IMG/VR virus record: IMGVR_UViG_3300030117_002381
Coordinates: 1 to 21,947 of that record
Origin: a virus
Reading direction: 5' to 3' (one strand)
Length of the DNA: 21,947 bases
This document shows positions 5,168 through 11,041 of this stretch, piece after piece. Both the position numbers and the translations under genes were made by a program. Position 1 is the stretch's first letter; each line of letters begins with the position of its first letter. The notes below the pieces were generated by a model, which had not been told where the DNA came from, searched no databases, and was given only the letters and a program-made list of their open reading frames with translations.

Positions 5168-5355
5168 TTGTCGGTCTCCAAATAAATGCCGATTAATACA
5201 CCTGCAATGATAACGACCGAAAACACTTGGCCATAAATCATAGGTAATTGATAGTAGTTCGGTGCCAATAACATGATGAATATTGGTCCGAAAAACCCGA
5301 TAATGCACAGCACTAACAGCATGATCAAAATTTTATAGAATTCCCTAGATGACAT
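5164..5355 (-). CDS. Small two-TM membrane protein
   Basis: The start MSSREFYKILIML (ATG 5353-5355) is chosen for its GGAG site eight bases upstream; the longer frame to 5448 runs through a stem-loop. The 63-residue product has two hydrophobic segments, about 9-30 (ILIMLLVLCIIGFFGPIFIM) and 42-59 (VFSVVIIAGVLIGIYL), joined by APNYYQLPMIYGQ, and a short polar C-tail. It should sit in the inner membrane. The size would fit a holin-like or superinfection-exclusion protein, but nothing decides it, and it lies far from the three-TM holin. Confidence 0.75.
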   Translation of the reverse strand: MSSREFYKILIMLLVLCIIGFFGPIFIMLLAPNYYQLPMIYGQVFSVVIIAGVLIGIYLETDK

Positions 5356-5375
5356 TTGTCTGTCTCCAAAGTAAG

Positions 5376-5397
5376 GGGCGACCATTTCTGGTCGCCC
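5376..5397 (-). repeat. Intercistronic stem-loop GGGCGACCA-TTTC-TGGTCGCCC
   Basis: The stem is identical to the terminator stem at 4909-4930 but on the minus strand is followed by CTTAC rather than a long T tract, so it may act as a weak terminator or as an RNA-processing or stabilising element between 5412-5588 and 5164-5355. Confidence 0.75.
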
Positions 5398-5411
5398 ATG
5401 TTGATACCGAA

Positions 5412-5588
5412 TTACTCGCCGCGAAGGTGAGCCTGTAATTGATGCCATTTTTGCATAATCTCTTTTAGTTCTGGCATCTCATATTGGGCACGGCAAGGGT
5501 CGCATAAATCCTTGCCGTCAAACGGTGGTTCGAATGCTTCGAATTCTTCATTGCAATCAATGCATTCATAGATGAAATCATTATTCAT
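5412..5588 (-). CDS. Small double-CxxC zinc-ribbon-like protein
   Basis: The start MNNDFIYECIDCNEEF (ATG 5586-5588) has AAAGG seven bases upstream; a start five codons earlier is possible but would contain that site. The 58-residue product has CIDC near residue 9 and LCDPCRAQY near 29, two knuckles likely to bind zinc, followed by a helix (MPELKEIMQKWHQLQAHLRGE). This resembles other short phage zinc-ribbon proteins of unknown role. Stem-loops lie on both sides (5376-5397 and 5610-5632), so its message may be a separate unit. Confidence 0.75.
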   Translation of the reverse strand: MNNDFIYECIDCNEEFEAFEPPFDGKDLCDPCRAQYEMPELKEIMQKWHQLQAHLRGE

Positions 5589-5604
5589 GATAAAACCTTT
5601 CAAG

Positions 5605-5632
5605 AAAAAGGGGCGGTCATTTCTGACCGCCC
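5605..5632 (-). terminator. Stem-loop with T tail between 5640-5903 and 5412-5588
   Basis: On the minus strand GGGCGGTCA, loop GAAA, TGACCGCCC, then C and TTTTTCTT. Compared with the stems at 4909 and 5376, the AC of the left arm is GT here and the opposite arm changes to match, so the structure is kept while the sequence changed. Confidence 0.8.
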
Positions 5633-5639
5633 ATGTTGA

Positions 5640-5903
5640 TTAGAGGGCTACGATTTTATCGATACCGTATTTCCTCCAAGGTTTTACCTCGTAACCACCA
5701 CCTTTGCGAAGCTTGAAAGTTACGAGATGTTCGCCATTGTCAAGAGAACCTTTGTTCTCCTTGGCGACACCTTCCACTATTTCCAAGAGTTCTGCGCACT
5801 CTCCTTTTAATGCCCGAACCTTTTTTTCATGTTCGCGCATCTTAGAGGTTTTCTTAATGAGTGACGTTAACGCATCGGCTTGCGAGTTTGTAAGCTTAGT
5901 CAT
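5640..5903 (-). CDS. Hypothetical coiled-coil phage protein
   Basis: This 87-residue protein starts MTKLTNSQADALTSL with GGAGAG eight bases upstream. Residues 10-50 form a charged helix with heptad-like spacing (SLIKKTSKMREHEKKVRALKG), followed by a likely beta hairpin (HLVTFKLRKGGGYEVKPWRKYG). No family recognised; a DNA-binding or chaperone-like accessory role would be a guess. It is the first gene after the leftward promoter at 5995-6024 and has a leader of about 85 bases in which TCAAGG/CCTTGA can pair. Confidence 0.75.
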   Translation of the reverse strand: MTKLTNSQADALTSLIKKTSKMREHEKKVRALKGECAELLEIVEGVAKENKGSLDNGEHLVTFKLRKGGGYEVKPWRKYGIDKIVAL

Positions 5904-5964
5904 AGTAATACTCTCCTTTGTTATCGATTCAAGGCCTCATTGTCTTTTGGCCCCTTGACCGCGT

Positions 5965-5984
5965 CTCGTTTACGAGCTCGTTTA
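5965..5984. repeat. Direct repeat CTCGTTTA around palindrome CGAGCTCG, possible operator
   Basis: CTCGTTTA occurs at 5965-5972 and 5977-5984, with CGAGCTCG between and overlapping. It lies just downstream of the -10 box of the leftward promoter at 5995-6024, close to the expected transcription start, a usual place for a repressor site. Confidence 0.4.
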
Positions 5985-5994
5985 ATGTACACAT

Positions 5995-6024
5995 ACATTA
6001 CCATGATTTTGGAACATACGTCAA
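5995..6024 (-). promoter_or_regulatory. Leftward promoter with CC-N8-GGAACA element (site C)
   Basis: On the minus strand TTGACG (6019-6024), 18 bases, TAATGT (5995-6000). On the plus strand the spacer reads CCATGATTTTGGAACA (6001-6016), the same CC-N8-GGAACA element found at sites A and B. There is no second inverted arm, so this appears to be one-directional. Confidence 0.6.
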
Positions 6025-6066
6025 CAGTTTATTCTAACTTTTTCCAAATTATTTTCGCCCGATAAT

Positions 6067-6206
6067 CGCGCCCGAATTGTTGGCCGCGCCCGAATTTTTG
6101 GTCGGTGTCGGTGATCATGTAGCGGGGGTTTTTTGGTCGGTGTCGGTCGACCTAGGTACTTAGACGCCGATTCGATTTTTGCCGATTCGGCAGGTGTCGG
6201 TGTCGG
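6067..6206. repeat. Repeat-rich intergenic region upstream of terL
   Basis: The 5904-6314 gap has no supported gene. It holds CGCGCCCGAATTGTTGG twice (6067-6083, 6085-6101, one mismatch, period 18), TTTTTGGTCGGTGTCGGT twice, identical (6095-6112, 6130-6147, period 35), GCCGATTCG twice (6166-6174, 6181-6189) and GTGTCGG four times up to 6206. Iterated short repeats just before a terminase gene suggest a packaging, replication or regulatory site, but none is proven. Confidence 0.75.
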
Positions 6207-6223
6207 CCCCGTCGGGCGGGGCC
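6205..6223. other. GC-rich hairpin before terL
   Basis: GGCCCCG, loop TCGGG, CGGGGCC is a perfect seven-base-pair stem. The rightward tail is TTCTAGG, too short for a convincing terminator. It closes the repeat region and lies about 90 bases before the chosen terL start. Confidence 0.6.
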
Positions 6224-6314
6224 TTCTAGGAGAAGCCGGGTGAAAGCAGGGTTTTGGAAATATATTTCATTGTAATTGTCATTGGACCGAGTTGCGTGTA
6301 CTGTTTTCCGTCAA

Positions 6315-7778
6315 ATGTCATTAAATGCGCCTGAAGAAGTTATTCGAGAGATATTGGCCCTGGAGCAGGCGCAGAAGCGTCTTTCTGCCCGTGAGGGCGC
6401 CCGTGATTCTTTTTTGAAGTTTGTTCATCATGTTTACGATGGTTTTATTGAGGGATCGCATCATAAGAAGGTAGCGGAGCAATATGAGAAGTTGGCCGTG
6501 ACTCCCGGTTCACGGATCATTATTAATATGCCGCCGAGGCATACGAAGTCGGAGTTTGCGAGTTTTTTACTCCCGGCATGGTTAATTGGCCACAATCCGA
6601 AATTGAAGATTATTCAGACGACTCACACGGCTGAGTTGGCTGTACGGTTTGGCCGTAAAGTAAGGAACCTGATGGATGAGGAGCGGTACAGGGATATTTT
6701 CCCGGATGTTGACTTACGTGCGGATTCGAAGGCGGCTGGTCGCTGGGAGACGGGTCAGGGTGGTGAATATTATGCTGCGGGTGTGGGCGGTGCGATTACG
6801 GGCCGAGGTGCTGATCTTCTTATTATTGATGACCCGCATTCGGAACAGGATGCCTTATCTGAGACGGCTATGGAACACGCCTACGAGTGGTATACGTCAG
6901 GGCCTCGTCAGCGACTACAACCGGGCGGGTCTATTGTAATAGTCATGACCCGTTGGTCGTTGAAAGATTTGACGGGTAAGTTGATCAAGGCCCAGGGTTC
7001 GGATGTCATGTCTGACCAGTGGCAGATCGTTGAGTTCCCGGCGATTTTGCCGAGCGGCAATGTTCTGTGGCCTGAGTTTTGGAAAAAGGAGGAATTGTTA
7101 AGGGTCAAGGCTTCGTTGTCTTTGGGCAAGTGGAATGCGCAATGGCAGCAGAATCCGACTGCTGAAGAGGGAGCGATAATCAAGAAGGAGTGGTGGAACG
7201 TCTGGGAGAAGGATGATATTCCCCCTGTGAGTTATATTATGCAGAGTTATGACACGGCGTTTAGCAAGAAGGAGACTGCGGATTATTCGGCTATTACGAC
7301 CTGGGGTGTTTTCCAGCCAGAAGAGGGGGGTTCGGATCATATTATACTGATGGATGCGCACAGGGGCCGTTGGGATTTTCCTGAACTGAAGAGCAAGGCT
7401 CTTGAGGAGTACAAGTACTGGGATCCAGACATGGTTTTGATTGAGGCGAAGGCTACGGGTACACCGCTCACGGACGAGTTAAGGACGATGGGGATTCCTG
7501 TGGTGAATTACACGCCGTCGAAGGGAAAGGACAAGCACACGCGGATGCACATGGTTGCGCCTATATTTGAGTCTGGGAAGGTGTGGGCGCCTGAGAAAAA
7601 ATTTGCGGAAGAGGTTATAGACGAGTGCGCAGCGTTCCCGCATGGTGATTATGATGACTATTGCGATAGTATGTCAATGGCGTTAATAAGATACAGGAGG
7701 GGCGGCTTCCTGAGATTGAACAGTGACGAAGAGGACGAAGTCCCTGAGTACAAAACAAGACCGAGGCAGTATTACTGA
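6315..7778 (+). CDS. terL: Terminase large subunit
   Basis: This is the ATP-driven DNA packaging motor and nuclease that cuts concatemers and fills proheads at the portal. From the ATG at 6315 it has 487 residues. Walker A is MPPRHTKSE (about 72-80), Walker B LIIDDP (169-174, DD where DE is more usual), and the coupling motif is MTRW (211-214). The nuclease domain shows YDTA (D313), TADYSA (D323), LIEAKA (E377) and DDYCDSM near the C-terminus, the acidic residues expected of the RNase H-like fold. The start is uncertain: the frame opens at a TTG (6276), and no start has a good ribosome site. No small subunit is seen next to it. The stop overlaps the next ATG. Confidence 0.95.
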   Translation: MSLNAPEEVIREILALEQAQKRLSAREGARDSFLKFVHHVYDGFIEGSHHKKVAEQYEKLAVTPGSRIIINMPPRHTKSEFASFLLPAWLIGHNPKLKIIQTTHTAELAVRFGRKVRNLMDEERYRDIFPDVDLRADSKAAGRWETGQGGEYYAAGVGGAITGRGADLLIIDDPHSEQDALSETAMEHAYEWYTSGPRQRLQPGGSIVIVMTRWSLKDLTGKLIKAQGSDVMSDQWQIVEFPAILPSGNVLWPEFWKKEELLRVKASLSLGKWNAQWQQNPTAEEGAIIKKEWWNVWEKDDIPPVSYIMQSYDTAFSKKETADYSAITTWGVFQPEEGGSDHIILMDAHRGRWDFPELKSKALEEYKYWDPDMVLIEAKATGTPLTDELRTMGIPVVNYTPSKGKDKHTRMHMVAPIFESGKVWAPEKKFAEEVIDECAAFPHGDYDDYCDSMSMALIRYRRGGFLRLNSDEEDEVPEYKTRPRQYY

Positions 7779-8089
7779 TGGCTCAGAAAAAATTACAGGA
7801 TGACAGTCGGCACAACGACCTTGACATTGACGGCGACGGGGTTGTGTCGGATCAGGAACTGGCGTTAGCGAAAGTTCGTGATCAGCATGAGAAAGCGGAT
7901 GCCCAAAGACGCATGGCCTGGGTGGCGATGATTTCCATGATTGTGTTTACGTTGATGGTGTTTTTGCCGATATTCCCGGACGGGCGCATTAAGGCTCTAT
8001 CGGATTTGTTTGGTTTGTTCTATATTGGGCAAGCAGGAGTTGTGGGAGCCTATATGGGCATGAGTGCGTATATGGCGAAAGGTAAGTAG
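7778..8089 (+). CDS. EF-hand membrane protein
   Basis: The 103-residue product has a complete canonical EF-hand loop at residues 16-27 (DIDGDGVVSDQE: D1, D3, D5, G6, S9, E12), so calcium binding is likely. Two hydrophobic segments follow, about 48-66 (WVAMISMIVFTLMVFLPIF) and 77-98 (FGLFYIGQAGVVGAYMGMS). Between the loop and the first segment is a charged helix. The topology suggests a polar N-terminal calcium-sensing head on a two-TM anchor. I recall similar proteins after terL in marine phages, without a known role; holin-like or virion membrane roles are both possible. TGATG overlap with terL points to translational coupling. Confidence 0.85.
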   Translation: MAQKKLQDDSRHNDLDIDGDGVVSDQELALAKVRDQHEKADAQRRMAWVAMISMIVFTLMVFLPIFPDGRIKALSDLFGLFYIGQAGVVGAYMGMSAYMAKGK

Positions 8090-8090
8090 C

Positions 8091-8222
8091 ATGGATAAGA
8101 TACTGCGATGGTGGGAGGACACATTCGGCGGTAACTCTGCTATATGGAACTTGGATTATGGTAAAATCATTATTATTGGTTTGCTGCTTTATCATATGTT
8201 TTGGCAAGGGTGCGGTAGCTAA
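8091..8222 (+). CDS. Small single-TM protein overlapping the next gene
   Basis: A 43-residue frame, MDKILRWWEDTFGGNS at the start and one hydrophobic segment IIIIGLLLYHMFW near residues 26-38. The ATG lies one base after the preceding stop and has AAAGG eight bases upstream, a better ribosome site than that of the next gene. It overlaps 8158-8457 by 65 bases in a different frame. The size, single membrane helix and overlap recall lysis accessory proteins, though no lipobox or spanin signature is present. Confidence 0.6.
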   Translation: MDKILRWWEDTFGGNSAIWNLDYGKIIIIGLLLYHMFWQGCGS

Positions 8223-8457
8223 CGAAAAAGTTTTCGCTGGCTGGATATTACACATGTTTATATCTGGGCAGTTGAAAGAATACACGCCTCGCGGCGGCAT
8301 GGCAGAATGCCTAAAGGTAAAGCGCAAGATATTGCGAAGCCAAGGCCATGCGGTTGGCACACGGTGGGAGTGTGCAAAAGGTAAATTGGTTTTGCGTAAA
8401 TATGACACAGGAAAAACTGGCGATAAGTGGTTGCCTGTAGAACACCTTGGAAAGTAA
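8158..8457 (+). CDS. Secreted or periplasmic hypothetical protein with signal peptide
   Basis: The 99-residue product begins with MVKSLLLVCCFIICFGKGAVAN, a short basic n-region, a hydrophobic core and an AVA-N cleavage-like site, so export is likely. The mature part has two cysteines (MAECLK, WECAKG), which could form a disulfide outside the cytoplasm, and a basic C-terminus. No lipobox is present. The family is not recognised. The ribosome site (TTGGA) is poor, consistent with coupling to the overlapping small gene at 8091-8222. Context among membrane proteins suggests an envelope role such as lysis or exclusion; this is inference. Confidence 0.75.
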   Translation: MVKSLLLVCCFIICFGKGAVANEKVFAGWILHMFISGQLKEYTPRGGMAECLKVKRKILRSQGHAVGTRWECAKGKLVLRKYDTGKTGDKWLPVEHLGK

Positions 8458-8946
8458 ATGGCAGAGGAAGCTGGCAGAGGAAGGCGAAACAGTGACCAGA
8501 TAAGGGTAAGTGATAGTTCGGCTATTTCTATGCCCATCCGTAATTTGATTAGCATTGTCGCCGCTGTAAGCGTAGGGGTCTGGGGGTACTTTGGAGTTGT
8601 TGAAAGGCTCAACAAGCTAGAGACGTTTGAACAGCTCGTCCAAAAAGATTTAGAAACAGGATTGAAAGAGCTCCAGGCAGACATCGCTAAGAACAATGAA
8701 TTTCGTATTAAGTGGCCAAGGGGAGAACTGGGTCAAGCTTCGGCTGACCAAGAACAATATCTCCTGATTGAGCATTTAAGTGGGCAAGTTGAAAAGATTC
8801 AGAGCCGAATAGAAAAAGATATGAGCAACGGTGTAAATATTACTAGGTTACAAACGGATATGATGGAAGTTCGTAGTTCAATTGAAAAACTTAAAGATAA
8901 GCAGCGTAGCTTTATAAACGGGCGTGGAACGCAAAAGATCCATTAA
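8458..8946 (+). CDS. Membrane-anchored coiled-coil phage protein
   Basis: The 162-residue product has a polar, basic N-terminus, one membrane segment (about 29-48, NLISIVAAVSVGVWGYFGVV), then long amphipathic helices (ERLNKLETFEQLVQKDLETG and IEHLSGQVEKIQSRIEKD) with heptad spacing. Between them is FRIKWPRGELG near residues 81-91, a motif I recall in similar proteins of marine phages. It directly follows 8457 with no gap. The shape, an inner membrane anchor with an extended periplasmic or cytoplasmic coiled coil, resembles inner-membrane spanins, but no matching outer-membrane partner is identified. Confidence 0.8.
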   Translation: MAEEAGRGRRNSDQIRVSDSSAISMPIRNLISIVAAVSVGVWGYFGVVERLNKLETFEQLVQKDLETGLKELQADIAKNNEFRIKWPRGELGQASADQEQYLLIEHLSGQVEKIQSRIEKDMSNGVNITRLQTDMMEVRSSIEKLKDKQRSFINGRGTQKIH

Positions 8947-9097
8947 GGTCGGCAAAGTATGGTATCCACCTACGGAAGACGGGTATGGAAGAGCAAGGGA
9001 AGCGTTCAAGTGGTATTATAGGGGCTGGAAAAGTGAAGTGGCTAAACGGCGTAAATATAATAGAAATAAAGGTGTAGCATGGACCCCGTTACGATAG
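8924..9097 (+). CDS. Possible small basic protein filling the gap 8947-9078
   Basis: A frame from GTG at 8924 to TAG at 9097 gives 57 residues, rich in Lys, Arg, Trp and Tyr (KVGKVWYPPTEDGYGRAR, FKWYYRGWKSEVAKRRKY). It overlaps both neighbours by about 20 bases and covers the only noticeable gap in this block. The composition looks protein-like. No ribosome site is evident and the start is GTG, so it might be a remnant or be coupled to the gene before it. Confidence 0.45.
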   Translation: MERKRSIKVGKVWYPPTEDGYGRAREAFKWYYRGWKSEVAKRRKYNRNKGVAWTPLR

Positions 9098-9615
9098 GTT
9101 TGGCCATTGGTACACTGAAATCAGCCGTGTCTGCCGCGAAGAGCGTACAGGAGATTAGTCATGGGTTGGAAGATCTCTGGAAAGCGGAACAAGACCACCA
9201 TGAAAATAAAAAGAAGCCTAAAAAGAAACCACCAAAAACCCGAATGGAGCAAGTCCTCAGAATTAGAGCAGGAGATGGAGATGAAGAAGACGAAACGTCA
9301 ATCTCGTCTGTCGCGAATGATGTCTTGGTTGAAAAGCAAAACAAGCTGGCTTTGGAAGCTCTGGCCAGGGAAATAGATAAGAAATGGGGCGAAGGCACTT
9401 GGGAGCAGATTCAGTCAGAGCGGGATAAACGAATAAAGGCCCGTGACGAACGTATCGAAGAAGCCAAGAAAAAAGCAAGGGCAAAAGCTGAACATGACAG
9501 AAAATTACTTCACAAAGTACTTGTGGAAGGTGGAAAAGCTACAGTTATTGTTGTTGTAGTAGTGGGGATGATTTACTTTTTGTACTGGGCGGCTCAAAAA
9601 GGCGGGAGCATGTAG
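9079..9615 (+). CDS. C-terminally anchored, highly charged phage protein
   Basis: The 178-residue product begins MDPVTIGLAIGTLKSAVSAAKSV, an amphipathic small-residue helix, followed by a lysine-proline stretch (KKKPKKKPPK, 45-54), an acidic patch, a long charged helix (EIDKKWGEG to AKAEHDRKLL, about 97-145) and one C-terminal membrane helix (153-171, ATVIVVVVVGMIYFLYW). MDP-T-GL starts with a similar small-residue helix occur in several uncharacterised marine phage proteins. It may be a virion or membrane component; function unknown. AAAGG lies six bases before the ATG. Confidence 0.8.
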   Translation: MDPVTIGLAIGTLKSAVSAAKSVQEISHGLEDLWKAEQDHHENKKKPKKKPPKTRMEQVLRIRAGDGDEEDETSISSVANDVLVEKQNKLALEALAREIDKKWGEGTWEQIQSERDKRIKARDERIEEAKKKARAKAEHDRKLLHKVLVEGGKATVIVVVVVGMIYFLYWAAQKGGSM

Positions 9616-9619
9616 GCAG

Positions 9620-9976
9620 ATGGAACTTGGAGCGAGTCACGCGATACAGGGGGTTATGGTTTTAGCTACCATTGCAGGGGGGTATGCAGTCGTTAAGGCC
9701 AATTTATCCCGTGTTATGGAAGACTTAGAAGAACACATAAAGAAATCAGAAATCAATCGTGAAAAGTTTGACTCTAGACTAGATAACGCGGAACAAGAAC
9801 GCGGAAAGATTATAAACCAAGTGACCACACTGAAGGGCATAAACTCACCAAATGAATTAAAGCTTCTTCACAGGGAACTTGAAGGACTTCAAAAGGATGT
9901 TCATTGGATAAGCAAGCAGATAGATCAATTAAACCATATGCATAACGGTAAACATCCCCCCGTTGGAGACAAATAA
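9620..9976 (+). CDS. Membrane-anchored coiled-coil protein
   Basis: The 118-residue product has an N-terminal hydrophobic segment (about 7-28, HAIQGVMVLATIAGGYAVV) and then an almost continuous coiled coil (LSRVMEDLEEHIKKSE to QKDVHWISKQIDQLNH), ending in a short His/Pro tail. The ORF resembles an inner-membrane spanin or a membrane-tethered structural protein. TAATG overlap joins it to the candidate holin at 9976. It is the second coiled-coil membrane protein in this block. Not assigned to a family. Confidence 0.75.
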   Translation: MELGASHAIQGVMVLATIAGGYAVVKANLSRVMEDLEEHIKKSEINREKFDSRLDNAEQERGKIINQVTTLKGINSPNELKLLHRELEGLQKDVHWISKQIDQLNHMHNGKHPPVGDK

Positions 9977-10143
9977 TGGATTTAAAAGAAGATGCCCTAA
10001 CTTTAGCCCCTGGAGCTGCCGCCGTTATGGCGAGTTGGCTTGGTGTACTTGATACGTTGCTTAGTATTGCGTTTATTTCGGCGTCTCTGGCGTTTCTTAT
10101 CTGGCGCTGGAGACAGGCGGCAAAAAAGAAGGATACCGTTTAA
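9976..10143 (+). CDS. Small membrane protein, candidate holin
   Basis: This frame of 55 residues lies exactly between two TAATG overlaps, which strongly supports that it is real. A polar N-terminus (MDLKEDALTLAPG) is followed by a weakly hydrophobic stretch and a clear membrane helix (about 28-45, TLLSIAFISASLAFLIWRW) and a basic tail (RQAAKKKDTV). Small size, one or two helices and a positively charged C-terminus fit a holin, but antiholin or other membrane roles are equally possible since a three-TM holin-like protein lies 400 bases further on. Confidence 0.75.
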   Translation: MDLKEDALTLAPGAAAVMASWLGVLDTLLSIAFISASLAFLIWRWRQAAKKKDTV

Positions 10144-10550
10144 TGTATGAGTATGGATGCAAGATCGTTAGGGTCGTGGACGGTGATACCGTCGATGTGG
10201 ACATAGACTTAGGGTTTGGCATCTGGGTACACAAGGAAAGGATTCGTCTTTACGGCATGGACACTCCTGAAAGCCGTACCCGTGACCTTGAAGAAAAGAA
10301 ATACGGTCTGTTAGCCAAAGATAAAGTTCTGGAGTGGCTTCCCGAAGGTTCTTCGCAAATTTTGATTACAGTCAAGGACAAGGCTGGAAAGTTTGGAAGG
10401 GTGTTAGGCCAGTTTATAATTGACCATGAGCTTAACACGCTTAATGCGTGGATGATTCACAATCACTACGCCGCCGAATACTACGGTCAGTCCAAGGAAG
10501 AAATCGAGAAAATACATTTATCAAACAGAGAGTATATAACTATTGCGTAG
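10143..10550 (+). CDS. Staphylococcal nuclease-like (thermonuclease family) enzyme
   Basis: A 135-residue SNase-fold protein expected to hydrolyse DNA or RNA phosphodiester bonds with calcium. All catalytic positions are seen: VDGDT (D15, equal to SNase D21), IRLYGMDTPE (R35, D40, T41, E43) and KFGRVLGQ (R86, equal to SNase R87). There is no signal peptide, so it should act inside the cell, perhaps on host DNA or in recombination or packaging. It lies between a small membrane protein and a three-TM holin in one overlapping series. Length agrees with a single SNase domain. Confidence 0.92.
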   Translation: MYEYGCKIVRVVDGDTVDVDIDLGFGIWVHKERIRLYGMDTPESRTRDLEEKKYGLLAKDKVLEWLPEGSSQILITVKDKAGKFGRVLGQFIIDHELNTLNAWMIHNHYAAEYYGQSKEEIEKIHLSNREYITIA

Positions 10551-10559
10551 GATTATCTC

Positions 10560-11039
10560 ATGATTTCACTTTTAGGAAGTCTTCTTGGTTTCGGAACTTC
10601 TATCATCCCTGAAGTTATTGGGATTTTTAAGCAGAAGCAAGCGGATGCGCATCAGCTTAAAATGCTTGAGGCAAAAGCGAAATATGCGGATCAAATGTCC
10701 AAGCTTAAAATCGCGGAGCTCGACGCACAGGCTGAGATTGAAGAAACGAAGGGTTTGTATGAACATGATAAGTCTATCGATGCTGGAGCTTTTATCAACG
10801 GGTTGCGCGGTAGCGTCCGTCCTGTTGTCACTTACCTTTTCCTCTTAGCGTATCTAACAACAAAAGGTGTCATGATCTACGCCATGATTGCTGTCCAGAA
10901 TCTGGATTGGACGGCAGCGATAGATATGGCGTGGCGCGAAGAAACAGACGGTGTTATATTCAGTGCCATTATTTCATTTTGGTTCGGAAACAGAGCAATG
11001 TCAAAAGCACGGGCGTGGCAAAACGATAAAAAGCGATAG
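10560..11039 (+). CDS. Three-TM holin of gene-transfer-agent type
   Basis: The 159-residue product has a hydrophobic N-terminus (1-22, SLLGSLLGFGTSIIPEVIGIF), a long charged helix (23-70), a membrane segment after SVRPVVTYLF (86-112) and a last one at GVIFSAIISFWFGNRA (131-146). The SVRPVVTY and FWFGNR motifs are those of the three-TM holin family described for gene-transfer-agent release. Such proteins open the inner membrane at the end of infection. No endolysin is visible in the window, so the lysis cassette is incomplete or lies elsewhere. AGGA lies eight bases before the ATG. Confidence 0.85.
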   Translation: MISLLGSLLGFGTSIIPEVIGIFKQKQADAHQLKMLEAKAKYADQMSKLKIAELDAQAEIEETKGLYEHDKSIDAGAFINGLRGSVRPVVTYLFLLAYLTTKGVMIYAMIAVQNLDWTAAIDMAWREETDGVIFSAIISFWFGNRAMSKARAWQNDKKR

Positions 11040-11041
11040 TG

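Noticed and set aside
4940-5308. Longer N-termini for the two leftward genes 4940-5167 and 5164-5355
   Set aside because: The extra residues come from the neighbour's coding region or a stem-loop, while internal ATGs have identical GGAG-containing leaders.
7989-8696. Leftward frame of 235 codons
   Set aside because: It is antisense to four rightward genes with ribosome sites and overlaps, and its composition (Ser/Leu/Pro/Tyr-rich, no domain) is that of a shadow frame.
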